Below, piece after piece: positions 48,210 through 57,501 of a stretch of DNA of 64,000 bases; the first letter of the stretch is position 1, and every line of letters begins with the position of its first letter. The notes under the pieces are model-generated. The model saw only the letters and a program-made list of their open reading frames with translations. It had not been told where the DNA came from and ran no database searches. A program made the translations under genes and the position numbers. The DNA comes from Rhizobium gallicum bv. gallicum R602sp (lineage in GTDB: Bacteria; Pseudomonadota; Alphaproteobacteria; Rhizobiales; Rhizobiaceae), in the NCBI RefSeq assembly GCF_000816845.1, contig NZ_CP006877.1, positions 3,105,501 to 3,169,500 of the forward strand, read 5' to 3'.

Positions 48210-48501
48210 CTTTCTGTGCCTCGAAGGCGCTTGGCGGCGTGGGCCGCGTTGTCCGATGGCGGCTTCGTGCGTACCAATAGCAGGAAAAATCGAGCTCTGA
48301 CTATGTCACAGGCCCGCTGCCGGAAAGCCGGGGCCTAGTTCCTGTGCTGTGAAAGTCACTTTCTCGCACGTAAAGTTCACCCGGCTCCCTCCCGGATCAG
48401 CCCTTCGGGATTGATCGTCCGTTGGGCGGCTCGCCCGGCATGTCCGGATGGGCCGCCCGGCTCACCGCTCTCGCCGCGAGGCTCCCGGAAGGCCAAAAGA
48501 A
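48210..48501. other. Intergenic region with a GC-rich hairpin
   Basis: No gene. A hairpin GGGCGGC (48424-48430) / GCCGCCC (48452-48458) lies downstream of the next minus-strand gene and may end its transcript, though no T-run follows on either side. Confidence 0.3.
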
Positions 48502-48870
48502 TCAATCCTCGATTATGGCGCTGGTCGACACGTTATCGATCAGGTTTGCGGTGGGCTCCTGCACGAGAAGGACCTCCCCATTGCGCAAGATCTCGAAGTC
48601 GGCGGACGGCTGGCCGATGGCTTGAGGCACGGAGATCATTAGCCGCTGCCCCGGTCCGAGTGTGGATACGAAGCGGATCGGCTGTGCTTCTTCGCCGGAC
48701 GCCATGGTCGCAACCACCCGGTAGCCGTCTTTTTCGACCGTGTAATACACGGCTCCATTGAAACGGTCGAGATGAATACTGTAGCCGTTGCCTGGCGCCA
48801 GTTCCGACGCCGCAGCGACGCCTGTCGTGGCGAGTAAGGCCATTGCAAACGCTGTAGAACTTCTGGTCAT
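48502..48870 (-). CDS. Secreted small protein of unknown function
   Basis: A 122-residue protein from the ATG at 48870, chosen because GGAGGAGGG lies just before it. Signal peptide at about 1-21 (STAFAMALLATTGVAAASE). The mature part is beta-rich (YSIHLDRFNGAVYYTVEKDG, RLMISVPQAIG) and ends with acidic residues. No cysteines are present in the mature part. Family not recognised. Lies between the cytochrome c and the large regulator on the same strand. Confidence 0.65.
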   Translation of the reverse strand: MTRSSTAFAMALLATTGVAAASELAPGNGYSIHLDRFNGAVYYTVEKDGYRVVATMASGEEAQPIRFVSTLGPGQRLMISVPQAIGQPSADFEILRNGEVLLVQEPTANLIDNVSTSAIIED

Positions 48871-49013
48871 CACAATCCCTCCTCCGCGAGTGATCGCCTG
48901 CCTGGGCATCTTCTGCCCATGGTGGCAAACCCAGCCTATGCGCAGAGCAGCTCGAACACATCGGTACGGCCACCCAATTTCCCGGCGGCTGGCACCCTAA
49001 ATTTCACGGTGGA

Positions 49014-51692
49014 TCAGTTTGTCACGGCTGGCAGCGAGTCATCGCTTGACAGGAGCCATGGCTCGCCGCGCAGGCGCAGAAGGACCTCCATACGATTAGC
49101 GGCATTGAATTTGCCGAGCACGGCGGAAACCTGATGCTCGATCGTGCGCGGGGAGCGCGACAAACGCTGGGCAGCCTCCTTGTTGCTCATGCCCGCTGCG
49201 ATCAAGGCGAGCACTTGTTGTTCGTGCCACGTCAAACCAAGCGGGTGACGGCGAGCCGCCCCATATGGCCCTCTGCGGCTTTTCGGCAAATGGCCTGCAA
49301 CTCCCAAGCGCTGCGCCAGCTTTCGCGCCAGCGCCGCAGCGGGACGCGCCTCCAACGATTCCAACGTCGTGACGGCACGACCCAAAGCCGGCCCGGCGTC
49401 GGCTCCTCGAACCTGCATCAGGGCAAGCGCCGCTTCATAGGGAAGCCCCAGGCGATCCCACTCCCTTGCCGCCGATAGTGAATTGCCGAGGAGCTCGGCC
49501 GAACGCGCTAAAGGAAGCTGCGCCTTCGGCGCGGGCAGCGGTTTGGCCATACCGCATCTCTGCCACCACACTGCCAGTTCGCCGAAGTCCCAGGTACGGA
49601 AGTTATCGAGATCCATCTCGGCGAGTGCATTTAATTGCTCATGGCCGGCACTGACGTCTCCGTCAAGCCAGGCCGCTTCGGCCAGCGCAAGGCGGACAGG
49701 CACGATCCGTTGGAGTTCACCAGTCGCCAATCCTTCCTGGAGCGCCTGCTGGAGAAGGGTCAAGCTGCCGGGCTCGCCCAGTCGCACGCGCACCATTCCG
49801 AGCACAGTGAGCGCCGGCAGGTGCATGACCATCGGTAGGCGTACCAGGCTCATGACGCCCTGCGCAACGGTCTCAGCTTCGCGATAGCGACCCTGCTCCA
49901 TGCGAAGCTGCGCCTGCCGGCCGAGCAGGTATTGCGTGGCTGAATCGAGATCGTGCCTGCTGGCGAATGCGATGCCCTCAGACAACAAGCGTTCGGCCAG
50001 GACAAAGTCCTTGGACACGACTGCGCATTCCGCGAAGTTGGTGTAGGCTCGCGCCGCATGGTCGTGAAATCCGTGCTCGAGCGCCAGCGCCAGGCTTTCC
50101 TCCAGCCGCTCGAGGCCGCCAGGACGGCCGGCGAAAAGGAGCGCGGTGCCGACATTGTTCAAAGCGTGGACGCGCGTTTCGATTTGGCCCAGTTGGTCGG
50201 CGAGTGAGATCGCCCGCAACCCCCAATCAATCGCTTCGTCGAAGCGATAATGGAGCATGTGAAGTTGAGAGCGCGTGCTGTAGGCCATCGCGAGCTCTGA
50301 GCCAGGCGACAGATTTTCCATTTCGCGCACCGCCTGGTCTGCGTAATCCTCCGCCGGCTGGCCTTCGCCGCGGCGCCAGTGCAGCCGTGACAGCTTGCAC
50401 AGATTGCGACCGATCTTGTCGATGCGCCCTAGCTCGCGCCAAATCGCGATAGCACGATGGTGCGCCTCGATCACCGGTTCATAGACGTGCAGGGCCAGTC
50501 CCGCCTCGTAGGCCCAGTCTTCGTAAAGCTGGGCGGCCAGTTCCGGTGTGGCTTGCGCGACGTATTTGAGAGCTGTCGCCAAATGTGAAGCCCCCTCCCG
50601 GTGAGCGCCCAGGCGCGCCGCATGGGCCGCGGCTTGTGGCGCCAGTTCGAGAACGCGCGCCCCATCGTCGGCCCCGGCAGCGTGGTGTACACGGCGTGAA
50701 AGCAGGGCAGACGCATGGGCCGTAGGGAGTTGTGATATCGCCACTTCCACCTTTGCATGGAGCGACCTCTGAAGGTTCGGTGGCAGCCGGTCGAGCGTCG
50801 CCTGCCGAGCAAGTTCATGTCTGAACATCACGGCGCCTTGGTCGTCTTGCCGCAGCAATCCACGCGCCACGCATTTGTCCACCAGGGCTTCGGCTTCGAC
50901 ACCGAGCAGGCGCCGGATGAGCCACGGTTCCACGCTGCCTGGCACAATGCTGATCACCTCAAGCACCTTGCGTTCACTCGCTGTCAGTCGAGACAGGCGC
51001 GTCCAGACCGCATCGCGTATCGAATCTGGTACACGCCCTGGCTCCGCCTCGCCGCTTGCCAGAAGTTCGGTGATGAAAAAGGGATTGCCCTCCGTAACGC
51101 GATAGAGATCGGCGGCGCCGCGGCCCGCCTGCTCAGCCAACACCGTCACCGCTTCGCGAGACAGCGGCTCAAGGGCAATGCGGGTGACCGATGCGGACGG
51201 AAGATCGCCGAGAACATGCGTCAGAGGATGATCGGCGCCGATTTCATCGCTGCGCAGACTGAGCACTAGCACGGCTGGAAGCAAGGAGATGCGGCGACCG
51301 AGGTATTTTATCAGGTCGAGCGTCGCGTTGTCGGCCCAGTGGACATCCTCGAAGATGAGTACGATCGCAACACTGGCGTGCTGAAGCACATTCAACAGTG
51401 CCGGAAAGAGCCGCTCCGGCGGAGCCGCCTGATCGAGCAGTGCTGCCACATGGGGGTCAAGCAGTTGCCCAATGTCCTGCATGGGGCCGAGCGGGCACGG
51501 CGTGAAAAGCGCCTCGCACCAGCCCCATAATACCTGGCAGCCTTTGTCGGCATGCTCCGCGAACTCGCGCAGGAGAGAGGTCTTGCCGATTCCGGCTTCG
51601 CCTTCGAGCAGCACAGTGCTGCCGTGCCCGGCCGCAGCGCTCCGCATTGCACTCAGTAAAGTTTCGAGTTGACCCTCTCGATCGAGCAGCAT
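49014..51692 (-). CDS. LuxR-family regulator with AAA/STAND ATPase (LAL/MalT-like)
   Basis: An 892-residue protein from the ATG at 51692. Walker A GEAGIGKTS is at 31-39 and Walker B VLIFEDVHWAD at about 110. The long middle has TPR-like helices. The C-terminal 60 residues are a LuxR helix-turn-helix (LTWHEQQVLALIAAGMSNKE, then RTIEHQVSAVLGKF). There is no acyl-homoserine-lactone binding domain, so it is not the partner of TraI. Such regulators bind DNA when a small ligand and ATP are bound. It is followed by the secreted-protein gene on the same strand, a possible target. Confidence 0.88.
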   Translation of the reverse strand: MLLDREGQLETLLSAMRSAAAGHGSTVLLEGEAGIGKTSLLREFAEHADKGCQVLWGWCEALFTPCPLGPMQDIGQLLDPHVAALLDQAAPPERLFPALLNVLQHASVAIVLIFEDVHWADNATLDLIKYLGRRISLLPAVLVLSLRSDEIGADHPLTHVLGDLPSASVTRIALEPLSREAVTVLAEQAGRGAADLYRVTEGNPFFITELLASGEAEPGRVPDSIRDAVWTRLSRLTASERKVLEVISIVPGSVEPWLIRRLLGVEAEALVDKCVARGLLRQDDQGAVMFRHELARQATLDRLPPNLQRSLHAKVEVAISQLPTAHASALLSRRVHHAAGADDGARVLELAPQAAAHAARLGAHREGASHLATALKYVAQATPELAAQLYEDWAYEAGLALHVYEPVIEAHHRAIAIWRELGRIDKIGRNLCKLSRLHWRRGEGQPAEDYADQAVREMENLSPGSELAMAYSTRSQLHMLHYRFDEAIDWGLRAISLADQLGQIETRVHALNNVGTALLFAGRPGGLERLEESLALALEHGFHDHAARAYTNFAECAVVSKDFVLAERLLSEGIAFASRHDLDSATQYLLGRQAQLRMEQGRYREAETVAQGVMSLVRLPMVMHLPALTVLGMVRVRLGEPGSLTLLQQALQEGLATGELQRIVPVRLALAEAAWLDGDVSAGHEQLNALAEMDLDNFRTWDFGELAVWWQRCGMAKPLPAPKAQLPLARSAELLGNSLSAAREWDRLGLPYEAALALMQVRGADAGPALGRAVTTLESLEARPAAALARKLAQRLGVAGHLPKSRRGPYGAARRHPLGLTWHEQQVLALIAAGMSNKEAAQRLSRSPRTIEHQVSAVLGKFNAANRMEVLLRLRGEPWLLSSDDSLPAVTN

Positions 51693-52070
51693 CGCGATAC
51701 CCTCTCGTCGAGAGTATAACAAAATAAGATTATTTTGGCACAATGAAGTCTGCGAGTTGAAGGCCCTATTTCGCCAATATTAGGTAGAGGTTTTAGTTGT
51801 TTCTCCGGGACGTTAAGTAATCTTTTTCCGGCTGCTCGCGCGTGATGGCCCGAAACCGGAGCGCGCGGAGAGCTGAGCAATCCAATCATCGCCGCTCGCG
51901 CACCTTAAGATTGAAGCAACGACAGTTTCAAAGTCGACGGCACGCATCAGGAGAATTTTTTGCGGATGGAGCGTTCTGATGTTGACTGGTTCAGCGGCGG
52001 AAAATCCTGTCATCTATGACGACGAGGAGGTGGTTGAATTTCTTTCTTGATTTTGTCAGGGTCAATCTCT
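51693..52070. other. Intergenic region between regulator and toxin-antitoxin pair
   Basis: About 380 bases. A minus-strand frame at 51813-52013 (66 residues) has no clear ribosome site or family. A single GGGTCA half-site at 52059-52064 resembles the operator arms that follow. Nothing else is convincing. Confidence 0.3.
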
Positions 52071-52096
52071 AAAAAGGGTCATAAATGACCCTTTTT
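52071..52096. promoter_or_regulatory. Perfect palindrome, likely toxin-antitoxin operator
   Basis: AAAAAGGGTCAT (52071-52082) and its exact complement (52085-52096) are separated by AA. The right arm ends 12 bases before the antitoxin GTG. Phd/YefM-type antitoxins bind such palindromes to repress their own operon. Confidence 0.75.
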
Positions 52097-52108
52097 AGGA
52101 GACGCGCA

Positions 52109-52375
52109 GTGTCAGTAGTTAGTCTAAAGGACGCAAAGGCGTCGTTCTCTCATGTTATCGATCAAGCTGCCGCTGGCGAGTTTGTAACGATCACGCGCCA
52201 CGGTCGAGCCGCCGCCGTCCTGGTCAGTGTAAGAGCCGCAGAAGCCGCAAGGAAGGCACTCCGGAAGGATCGACCTAGCCTGGTCCAGTACCTGAAGACC
52301 TTTCCGGCTGATTCCGACCTCGACGACGATGTTTTCGCTCGCAACCCCGCCCCCTCCCGCGAGGTTGATCTGTGA
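52109..52375 (+). CDS. Antitoxin, Phd/YefM family
   Basis: An 88-residue protein from a GTG at 52109, with AGGAGA upstream at 52097-52102. An in-frame ATG at 52085 lies inside the operator and is less likely. The N-terminal half is a Phd/YefM DNA-binding fold (VSLKDAKASFSHVIDQAAAG, VTITRHGRAAAVLVS); the C-terminal half is acidic and would cover the toxin. It overlaps the toxin start by 4 bases. Confidence 0.88.
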   Translation: MSVVSLKDAKASFSHVIDQAAAGEFVTITRHGRAAAVLVSVRAAEAARKALRKDRPSLVQYLKTFPADSDLDDDVFARNPAPSREVDL

Positions 52376-52815
52376 GCTTTCTTCTCGACACCAACGCCAT
52401 TTCCATGTTCTCACCTTCCAGGGCGAGTGCATCAGACACCTTTGCCGACTGGGTCAATGAGCAAGACCAACTGGACGCGATCTATCTTTCAGCGGTGACG
52501 GTCCACGAAATTGAAAAGGGCGTTCGCCTATTGGAAGCGAAAGGTGCCAAGGCAAAAGCGGCAGGGATTCACATGTGGCTACAAGGCCTGATCGCTGGAC
52601 ATGGTGACCATATTTTGCCGGTCGACAACGACGTCGCTCTTGAATCTGGCAAGCTGGAAGCGAAAGCGATTACTGCCGGATATAGTCCAGGTGCGGCCGA
52701 CGCAATGATTGCAGGGACGGCAAGCGTTCATAAGCTTACCGTTATCACGGCAAACCTAAAGCACTTCCGACCGTTCGGTATTGCCGTTAAGTCACCGGAT
52801 CAGGTTGCTCGCTAA
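52372..52815 (+). CDS. vapC: Toxin, PIN-domain endoribonuclease (VapC/FitB-like)
   Basis: A 147-residue PIN protein starting at a GTG that overlaps the antitoxin stop. Acidic active-site residues are D6 (FLLDTN), E46 (TVHEIEKG) and D110 (GAADAMIAG). The last position, often aspartate in TxNxxDF, is lysine-histidine here (TANLKHF). The toxin cuts RNA, often tRNA or rRNA, when the antitoxin is degraded. On a plasmid the pair likely serves maintenance. Confidence 0.88.
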   Translation: MSFLLDTNAISMFSPSRASASDTFADWVNEQDQLDAIYLSAVTVHEIEKGVRLLEAKGAKAKAAGIHMWLQGLIAGHGDHILPVDNDVALESGKLEAKAITAGYSPGAADAMIAGTASVHKLTVITANLKHFRPFGIAVKSPDQVAR

Positions 52816-53054
52816 CGGAGTCTCAAACTGCGATCAGCCAGGCCTCGGTGCACGTTCATCAATGAATGCGGTCCCGAAGATGACGAAGCGACGCTTTGCC
52901 AGATATCGCCTCAGTGAAACATTGGCCATGCTCTGATTTAAGAGACGGTAGAGGTCTTTCGCAGTCTTGCGGATTGAAAAATGCTCACAACGCCAATCGT
53001 ATCGCTCAGACTCTTCTTGTGCGCTCCAATCTAAAACCGACTGCGGTCGGCGCA

Positions 53055-53264
53055 TCAGTCGTCGATGCGAAACCCGACCTTCATGACCACCTGGTAGTGG
53101 GCCACCGCACCATCCTTGATGTGTCCGCGGATTTGATCGACCTCGAACCATTCAAGGTTTCTCATCGTCTTTGAGGCTCGGGAAATCGCCGTCTCGATCG
53201 CCTCCGTGACAGAGGTCGTCGAACTTCCGATTAGTTCGACCTTCTTGTAAACGTGGTCGTTCAT
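53055..53264 (-). CDS. Dodecin (flavin-binding)
   Basis: A 69-residue protein: VYKKVELIGSSTTSVTEAIE, ASKTMRNLEWFEVDQIRGHI, then VAHYQVVMKVGFRID. This is the complete dodecin sequence pattern, with the flavin-stacking tryptophan in LEWFEV. Dodecins form hollow twelve-subunit shells that store flavins. A strong GGAGG precedes the ATG. It stands alone. The 240 bases between it and the toxin gene hold only a weak minus-strand frame. Confidence 0.9.
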   Translation of the reverse strand: MNDHVYKKVELIGSSTTSVTEAIETAISRASKTMRNLEWFEVDQIRGHIKDGAVAHYQVVMKVGFRIDD

Positions 53265-53497
53265 GCCATCCTCCCATTTGAGTTGAAATCTCTCTGACAC
53301 GGCTTCCAAGCTTGCTACCGAACACACACGATCCGGGAACCGCCGCCTTTTGTCAAACGGCCCGGGTATGAGCGCTTCCGGAAAAAGTTCGGCATGCTCA
53401 TCCGGCATCTCACTGTAACCGCTGTTCCAGCCCCACGTTGTCCTCGCTGCCGTAATCTGTGATCGCCTTTCGATGGACGAGCAACGGGAGTTTCTCC

Positions 53498-53630
53498 ATG
53501 GAGACTACATTGGGGGTTCTCACGACCAGAAAGTCTGGGCGTGAGGTTCACCGGCACTGGCCGGACGAGGTCAAGGCATAGATCGTTTCTGAGAGCTTGC
53601 GGCCTGGCGCGATGGTGAATGAGGTCGCAC
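53498..53630 (+). pseudogene. IS66-type TnpA fragment, stop codon and truncation
   Basis: The frame starts METTLGVLTTRKSGREVHRH and continues as a transposase-associated HTH start, but has TAG after DEVKA. Reading goes on in frame (IVSESLRPGAMVNEVA) until the sequence changes to the IS91-type recombinase at about 53631. CGGGAG precedes the ATG. It looks like an IS66-type orfA cut by the next element. Confidence 0.6.
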
Positions 53631-54470
53631 ATGCGCATCCGCGGGATCGGCGACAAAGCCCAGCAGGCTCATATTCGAGCCATCAAGGATTTCGCCAGGT
53701 TTCTGAAGCGATCTCCGCACACCGCCACACCCGATGACCTACGCGCCTATCAGCTGCACATGACCAACGCGGGCCTTACTCCGCCCACCTTCAACGCCCG
53801 CATCGTCGCGCTGCGGTTCTTTTTCGGCATCACCTGCGCACGCGAGGAGATGAAGCGGCATATGCAGTTCCGTCGGCAACCGCAGAAGTTGCCCGTTGTC
53901 TTGAGCGTCGAGGAGGTTTCCGACCTGCTGATGGCTGCCCCGGGGCCGGGCCTGAAGTATCGCGCCGCCCTCAGCATCTCCTATGGCGCCGGACTGCGTG
54001 CCTCGGAGGTCTGCAACCTCAAGATCAGCGACATCGACAGCGACCGGATGCTGATCCATGTCGAACAGGGCAAGGGGCAGAAGGACCGCAAGGTCATGCT
54101 GTCGCCCGGGCTGCTGGAGCTCTTGCGCGACTATTGGCGCGAAGCACGGCCACAAGGCTGGCTGTTTCCCGGCAAGCCGAAGATCAACCCGATCTCGCCG
54201 CGGCAACTCAACCGCGCCTTCACGTCGGCAAAGAGTGTGGCCGGCATCGCCAAGCCCGCGACACTGCACACCCTGCGGCACAGCTTTGCCACCCACCTTT
54301 TGGAAGCGAACACGGATGTGCGGGTGATCCAGGTCCTTCTCGGACACGCCAAACTGACGACCACCGCCCGATATACCCATGTCGCCACCAAGACAATCCG
54401 CGACACGGTCAGCCCGTTCGAGATCCTAAAGAAGCTACAGGACACAACGCTGCGACGGGGTCTGGAATAG
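53631..54470 (+). CDS. Tyrosine recombinase of an IS91-type element (N-terminus shortened)
   Basis: About 279 residues from MRIRGIGDKAQ. The SAM-like N-terminal domain and the catalytic part are present: GAGLRASEVCNL (first Arg), HTLRHSFATHLLE, LGHAKLTTTARYTH (final Tyr). Full-length relatives have some 12 to 16 more residues at the N-terminus, so the element's left end is cut at the junction with the IS66 scrap. It lies 12 bases before the transposase gene. Confidence 0.85.
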   Translation: MRIRGIGDKAQQAHIRAIKDFARFLKRSPHTATPDDLRAYQLHMTNAGLTPPTFNARIVALRFFFGITCAREEMKRHMQFRRQPQKLPVVLSVEEVSDLLMAAPGPGLKYRAALSISYGAGLRASEVCNLKISDIDSDRMLIHVEQGKGQKDRKVMLSPGLLELLRDYWREARPQGWLFPGKPKINPISPRQLNRAFTSAKSVAGIAKPATLHTLRHSFATHLLEANTDVRVIQVLLGHAKLTTTARYTHVATKTIRDTVSPFEILKKLQDTTLRRGLE

Positions 54471-54482
54471 CCCCGGGCCGCG

Positions 54483-55676
54483 GTGCCCCGTCAGAAGCTG
54501 GAGATCGCTGACATCTTCCGTGCCTATGGCCCCGCGTGGCGGCGGGCCAATGCCGGGCATGTCAGCCTGGCCCAGCTCAAGGTCATGTCGGCGATCGAAG
54601 CCTGCCGAACCGAGGCGCTCGGCGGGCACGTGGCGGCCTGTGCCAAATGCGGCCACCATCACATCGCCTATAATTCCTGCAAAAACCGGCACTGTCCGAA
54701 GTGCCAGGGACCTGCGGCGCGGGACTGGATGGCCGCCCGCGCCGCGGACCTGCTGCCCGTGGAATATTTCCACGTGGTCTTCACCCTGCCTGCCGAGATC
54801 GCGCAGATCGCTTACTGGAATAACAAGGTCATCTATGACCTGCTGTTTCGGGCATCGGCCGAGACGCTGACCACCATCGCCGCCGATCCCCGGCACCTTG
54901 GCGCGCGCATCGGCATGACCAGCGTGCTGCACACCTGGGGATCGGCGCTGAGCCATCACCCGCATGTCCACATCATCGTGCCCGGCTGCGGATTGTCGCC
55001 GGATGGCACGCGCTGGATTGGCTGTCGCCCCGGGTTCTTTCTGCCCGTAAAGGTTCTGTCCCGTCTGTTCCGGCGGCTGTTTCTCGAAGGACTGATGGCA
55101 CTCCATCAATCCGGCGATCTGTCCTTCTTTAGCGATCTGGCCGGGCTTGCACAGGCGGATGCCTTCGCTGCCTGGCTTGCCCCCTTCCGCAAATCCGACT
55201 GGGTGGTCTACGCCAAGCCCCCGTTCGGCGGTCCCGAGGCCGTGCTGGCCTATCTCAGCCGCTACACCCACCGCGTGGCGATCTCCAACAGCCGCCTGAT
55301 CAGTGCGAATGCCGAGACGGTCACCTTCCGCTGGAAAGATTACCGGATCAAGAACCGTGACCGTCACAAGGTGATGCGGCTGGCCACCGACGAGTTCATC
55401 CGCCGTTTCCTGATCCACGTTCTGCCCGACGGATTCCACCGCATCCGCCATTACGGCCTCTTGGCCAGCGCCGCCCGAAAGGCCAATATCGCAAAGATCC
55501 GCAGTTTGCTCGGGGCGGAAGCCCCATCGCAGGATGACGCACCAGACGTTGAGATCATCCCGCTCACCTTGAGAGAGCCATGCCCCGACTGCGGCGGGCC
55601 AATGCGCATCATCGAGATCTTCAAACGCGGCCAGCGCCCGACAGCCCGAGCACCGCCACGAAAGGATGCCGCATGA
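54483..55676 (+). CDS. IS91-family transposase
   Basis: A 397-residue protein from a GTG. The N-terminal zinc-binding part has CAKCGHHHIAYNSCKNRHC. The HUH metal site is HHPHVHIIVPGCG. The following block with FLPVKVLSRLFRRLFLEGL and YLSRYTHRVAISNSRL carries the catalytic tyrosine region. The length is normal and the frame is intact, so this gene may still be active even though the element's left end is damaged. Confidence 0.88.
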   Translation: MPRQKLEIADIFRAYGPAWRRANAGHVSLAQLKVMSAIEACRTEALGGHVAACAKCGHHHIAYNSCKNRHCPKCQGPAARDWMAARAADLLPVEYFHVVFTLPAEIAQIAYWNNKVIYDLLFRASAETLTTIAADPRHLGARIGMTSVLHTWGSALSHHPHVHIIVPGCGLSPDGTRWIGCRPGFFLPVKVLSRLFRRLFLEGLMALHQSGDLSFFSDLAGLAQADAFAAWLAPFRKSDWVVYAKPPFGGPEAVLAYLSRYTHRVAISNSRLISANAETVTFRWKDYRIKNRDRHKVMRLATDEFIRRFLIHVLPDGFHRIRHYGLLASAARKANIAKIRSLLGAEAPSQDDAPDVEIIPLTLREPCPDCGGPMRIIEIFKRGQRPTARAPPRKDAA

Positions 55677-56250
55677 TGTCCTGCCTGCCATCTGCATTGC
55701 ATCGGTTCCGGCTCGCACTCCTGTGCCGGCCCACCCCTGACTTGTGCTATTCGATGCTGATATCGAGGAACCGACCCAGATTTTGCGGCGTAGAACCCAA
55801 TGCAACCGTCAGAGCGCAAACCGGCGCGCTCCAAATCAAGGCTCAGATGATTGGCCATGCCGGTCCCTCCACTGACCTCACCAGCCAAACGCACGTACTT
55901 TCCCCATAAACACCGTATTCGCCTCCCGCGGCTTCCTCCTTGGGAGGTTTTCCAACGCGGGCCGAAGTCGCGCCCAGCCTCACCTTCACACCGCGGCCCG
56001 CATCGAAAAACCTTCACCGAAGGAGACCGTCAATTCGTCGCGCGAGGACGGCAGCTTTGCGCCTAATGTCGGTCGTTTGGGCTGGCTTCAACAGATCCTG
56101 AAAGCGGACACGCCAACGATAAAGCCAAGATGCAGGAGATGCTCTCGTTGCCTGCTGCTTGTGACCGGAAGCAGCGGCATGGCGTTGAAAGCGGCCGGCT
56201 TCCCATCGGCGCGTTGCGGACGAGGGTGATGACGCTTCGCTCCACGCGTC
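55677..56250. other. Region after the IS91-type element (574 bases)
   Basis: No gene is supported. The first 300 bases probably contain the right end of the IS91-type element. The rest has only short frames on both strands without ribosome sites. Confidence 0.35.
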
Positions 56251-56985
56251 CTAACCTTCAACCTTCTGCCAGACGGAGACATGTTTATCGCTGACCTGCG
56301 TGAACAGCTCCTTTTTCCAGCCGCCCCAACGCTCTTTGAGCCTTAAACCAGCCAGTCGCGCCATAAGGTCGAATTCAGCTGGCCAGGCATAACGAAACGG
56401 TACTGAGAATCGCTCATAGCTTCCGTCACGGAGCCAGATGTGATGGGACGAGAAATTCTGGTTCACCACGTCGTACTCGTCGACGCCCCAATGCGTTTCG
56501 CCGTGGTCGAACGCCAGGATCGTCTCGCCGACCGGCAGCCGCTGAAGCGGTGGCACGCCGACCTCAATCAGGAAGTGTCCACCAGGTTCGAGATGCGCGG
56601 CTGCGTTCCGGAAGCAGGCGAGCTGAGCGTCCTGCGATGTCAGGTTGTTTATCGTATTGAAAACCAGGTAGACGAGTGAGAACCGTCTCGCGACATCCGT
56701 CGTTACCATATCGCCGATCGCTACCGAGATCTCCGCGCCTCCTTCTTTAGCGCGAAGGCGAGACACCATCGGCCTCGAAAGCTCGATGCCCTCCACCTGC
56801 ACTCCTTTCCGCGCGAGAGGAAGTGCGATACGTCCGGTTCCGATCGCGAATTCCAAGGCGCGCCCGCCTCCTGCGAGCTCGGCCAGGAGATCAACGGCCG
56901 GCTCGATCACCTCTGGCGCAGAGATGCCTTTATCATCATCGTAGGTCGCAGCGATCTTCTCGTCGAAAAGCCGGTCATCATGCAT
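56251..56985 (-). CDS. SAM-dependent methyltransferase
   Basis: A 244-residue class I methyltransferase. The cofactor motif is LEFAIGTGRIALPLA, with the acidic end of strand 2 at VEGIELS and motif II near IGDMVTTD. The start at 56985 has AGAGAGG upstream and gives the full domain; the frame runs open to 57234. The C-terminal part (VSVPFRYAWPAEFDLMARLA) is typical of unassigned small-molecule methyltransferases. The DUF1127 gene lies upstream on the same strand. Substrate unknown. Confidence 0.82.
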   Translation of the reverse strand: MHDDRLFDEKIAATYDDDKGISAPEVIEPAVDLLAELAGGGRALEFAIGTGRIALPLARKGVQVEGIELSRPMVSRLRAKEGGAEISVAIGDMVTTDVARRFSLVYLVFNTINNLTSQDAQLACFRNAAAHLEPGGHFLIEVGVPPLQRLPVGETILAFDHGETHWGVDEYDVVNQNFSSHHIWLRDGSYERFSVPFRYAWPAEFDLMARLAGLRLKERWGGWKKELFTQVSDKHVSVWQKVEG

Positions 56986-57028
56986 TCTGTCTGCCTCTCT
57001 GGTAACGCTTGTTTCAAGACCGACGGCG

Positions 57029-57406
57029 CTATCGCGTTGACCGCGGCTTCGTGGACATCGCATTAATTCGTGAGCCGTCGCGAAAGGGATCAGCGAGGGC
57101 TTCCACCCATCCGCTCGGGGCATGGGATTCCCCGCAGGCAAGCGCATCCATGGCGGCGGCCGGTGATCTGTTTCGTCGCTCGCTGGCTGCGACGGTGCCA
57201 GTCCAAGCGAACTCGCGAATATCGCGACGCGCAATACCTATGTCCGCCAGATCACGATCCGATAGTCGGTGCAGTGCGTGTTCGGTCTCGCTCCGTTGCC
57301 ACCAGCCCACAATGACGGAGGCTCCGAACCTCAAAGCTGGTAGCTTCGTCAGAAGGCCGCGGGCAAGGCGCTCCGGGATTTCGGCTATTTGGAATTCCAG
57401 TGTCAT
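57029..57406 (-). CDS. DUF1127-containing small protein
   Basis: A 125-residue protein. The middle (residues about 35-65) has the DUF1127 pattern W-x-R-x-x-T-x-x-x-L-x-x-L-x-D-x-x-L-x-D-I-G: WWQRSETEHALHRLSDRDLA then DIGIARRDI. Most DUF1127 proteins have 50 to 90 residues; this one has a longer C-terminal tail of low similarity that may not be native. Some small alphaproteobacterial members bind RNA or affect phosphate and carbon use. Divergent from the AraC gene. Confidence 0.75.
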   Translation of the reverse strand: MTLEFQIAEIPERLARGLLTKLPALRFGASVIVGWWQRSETEHALHRLSDRDLADIGIARRDIREFAWTGTVAASERRNRSPAAAMDALACGESHAPSGWVEALADPFRDGSRINAMSTKPRSTR

Positions 57407-57501
57407 GACCTTCGTCCAAGTTGTGCTGAGTTACTGCCAACCTAGTGAATTGCCGTCAGACGTGTTATCGGCAGTCTGACAAATTATGTCTCTGAGCCGC
57501 C

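Larger units (their letters stand above)
53631..55676 (+). mobile_element. IS91-family element (recombinase + Y-type transposase)
   Basis: The gene pair of a tyrosine recombinase and an IS91-type HUH transposase marks this as an IS91-group element that moves by rolling-circle copying. The left end appears truncated against an IS66 fragment. The right end was not located; it should lie in 55677-56000. Confidence 0.75.

Noticed and set aside
48424..48458. GC-rich hairpin as a strong terminator
   Set aside because: No T-run on either side; kept only as a note on the intergenic region.
49014..51692. LuxR protein as quorum-sensing partner of TraI
   Set aside because: It has an ATPase and TPR part and no acyl-homoserine-lactone-binding domain.
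52834..53151. 105-residue minus-strand frame overlapping dodecin
   Set aside because: Its 5' half overlaps the dodecin gene in another frame and there is no ribosome site; the remaining part is not recognisable.
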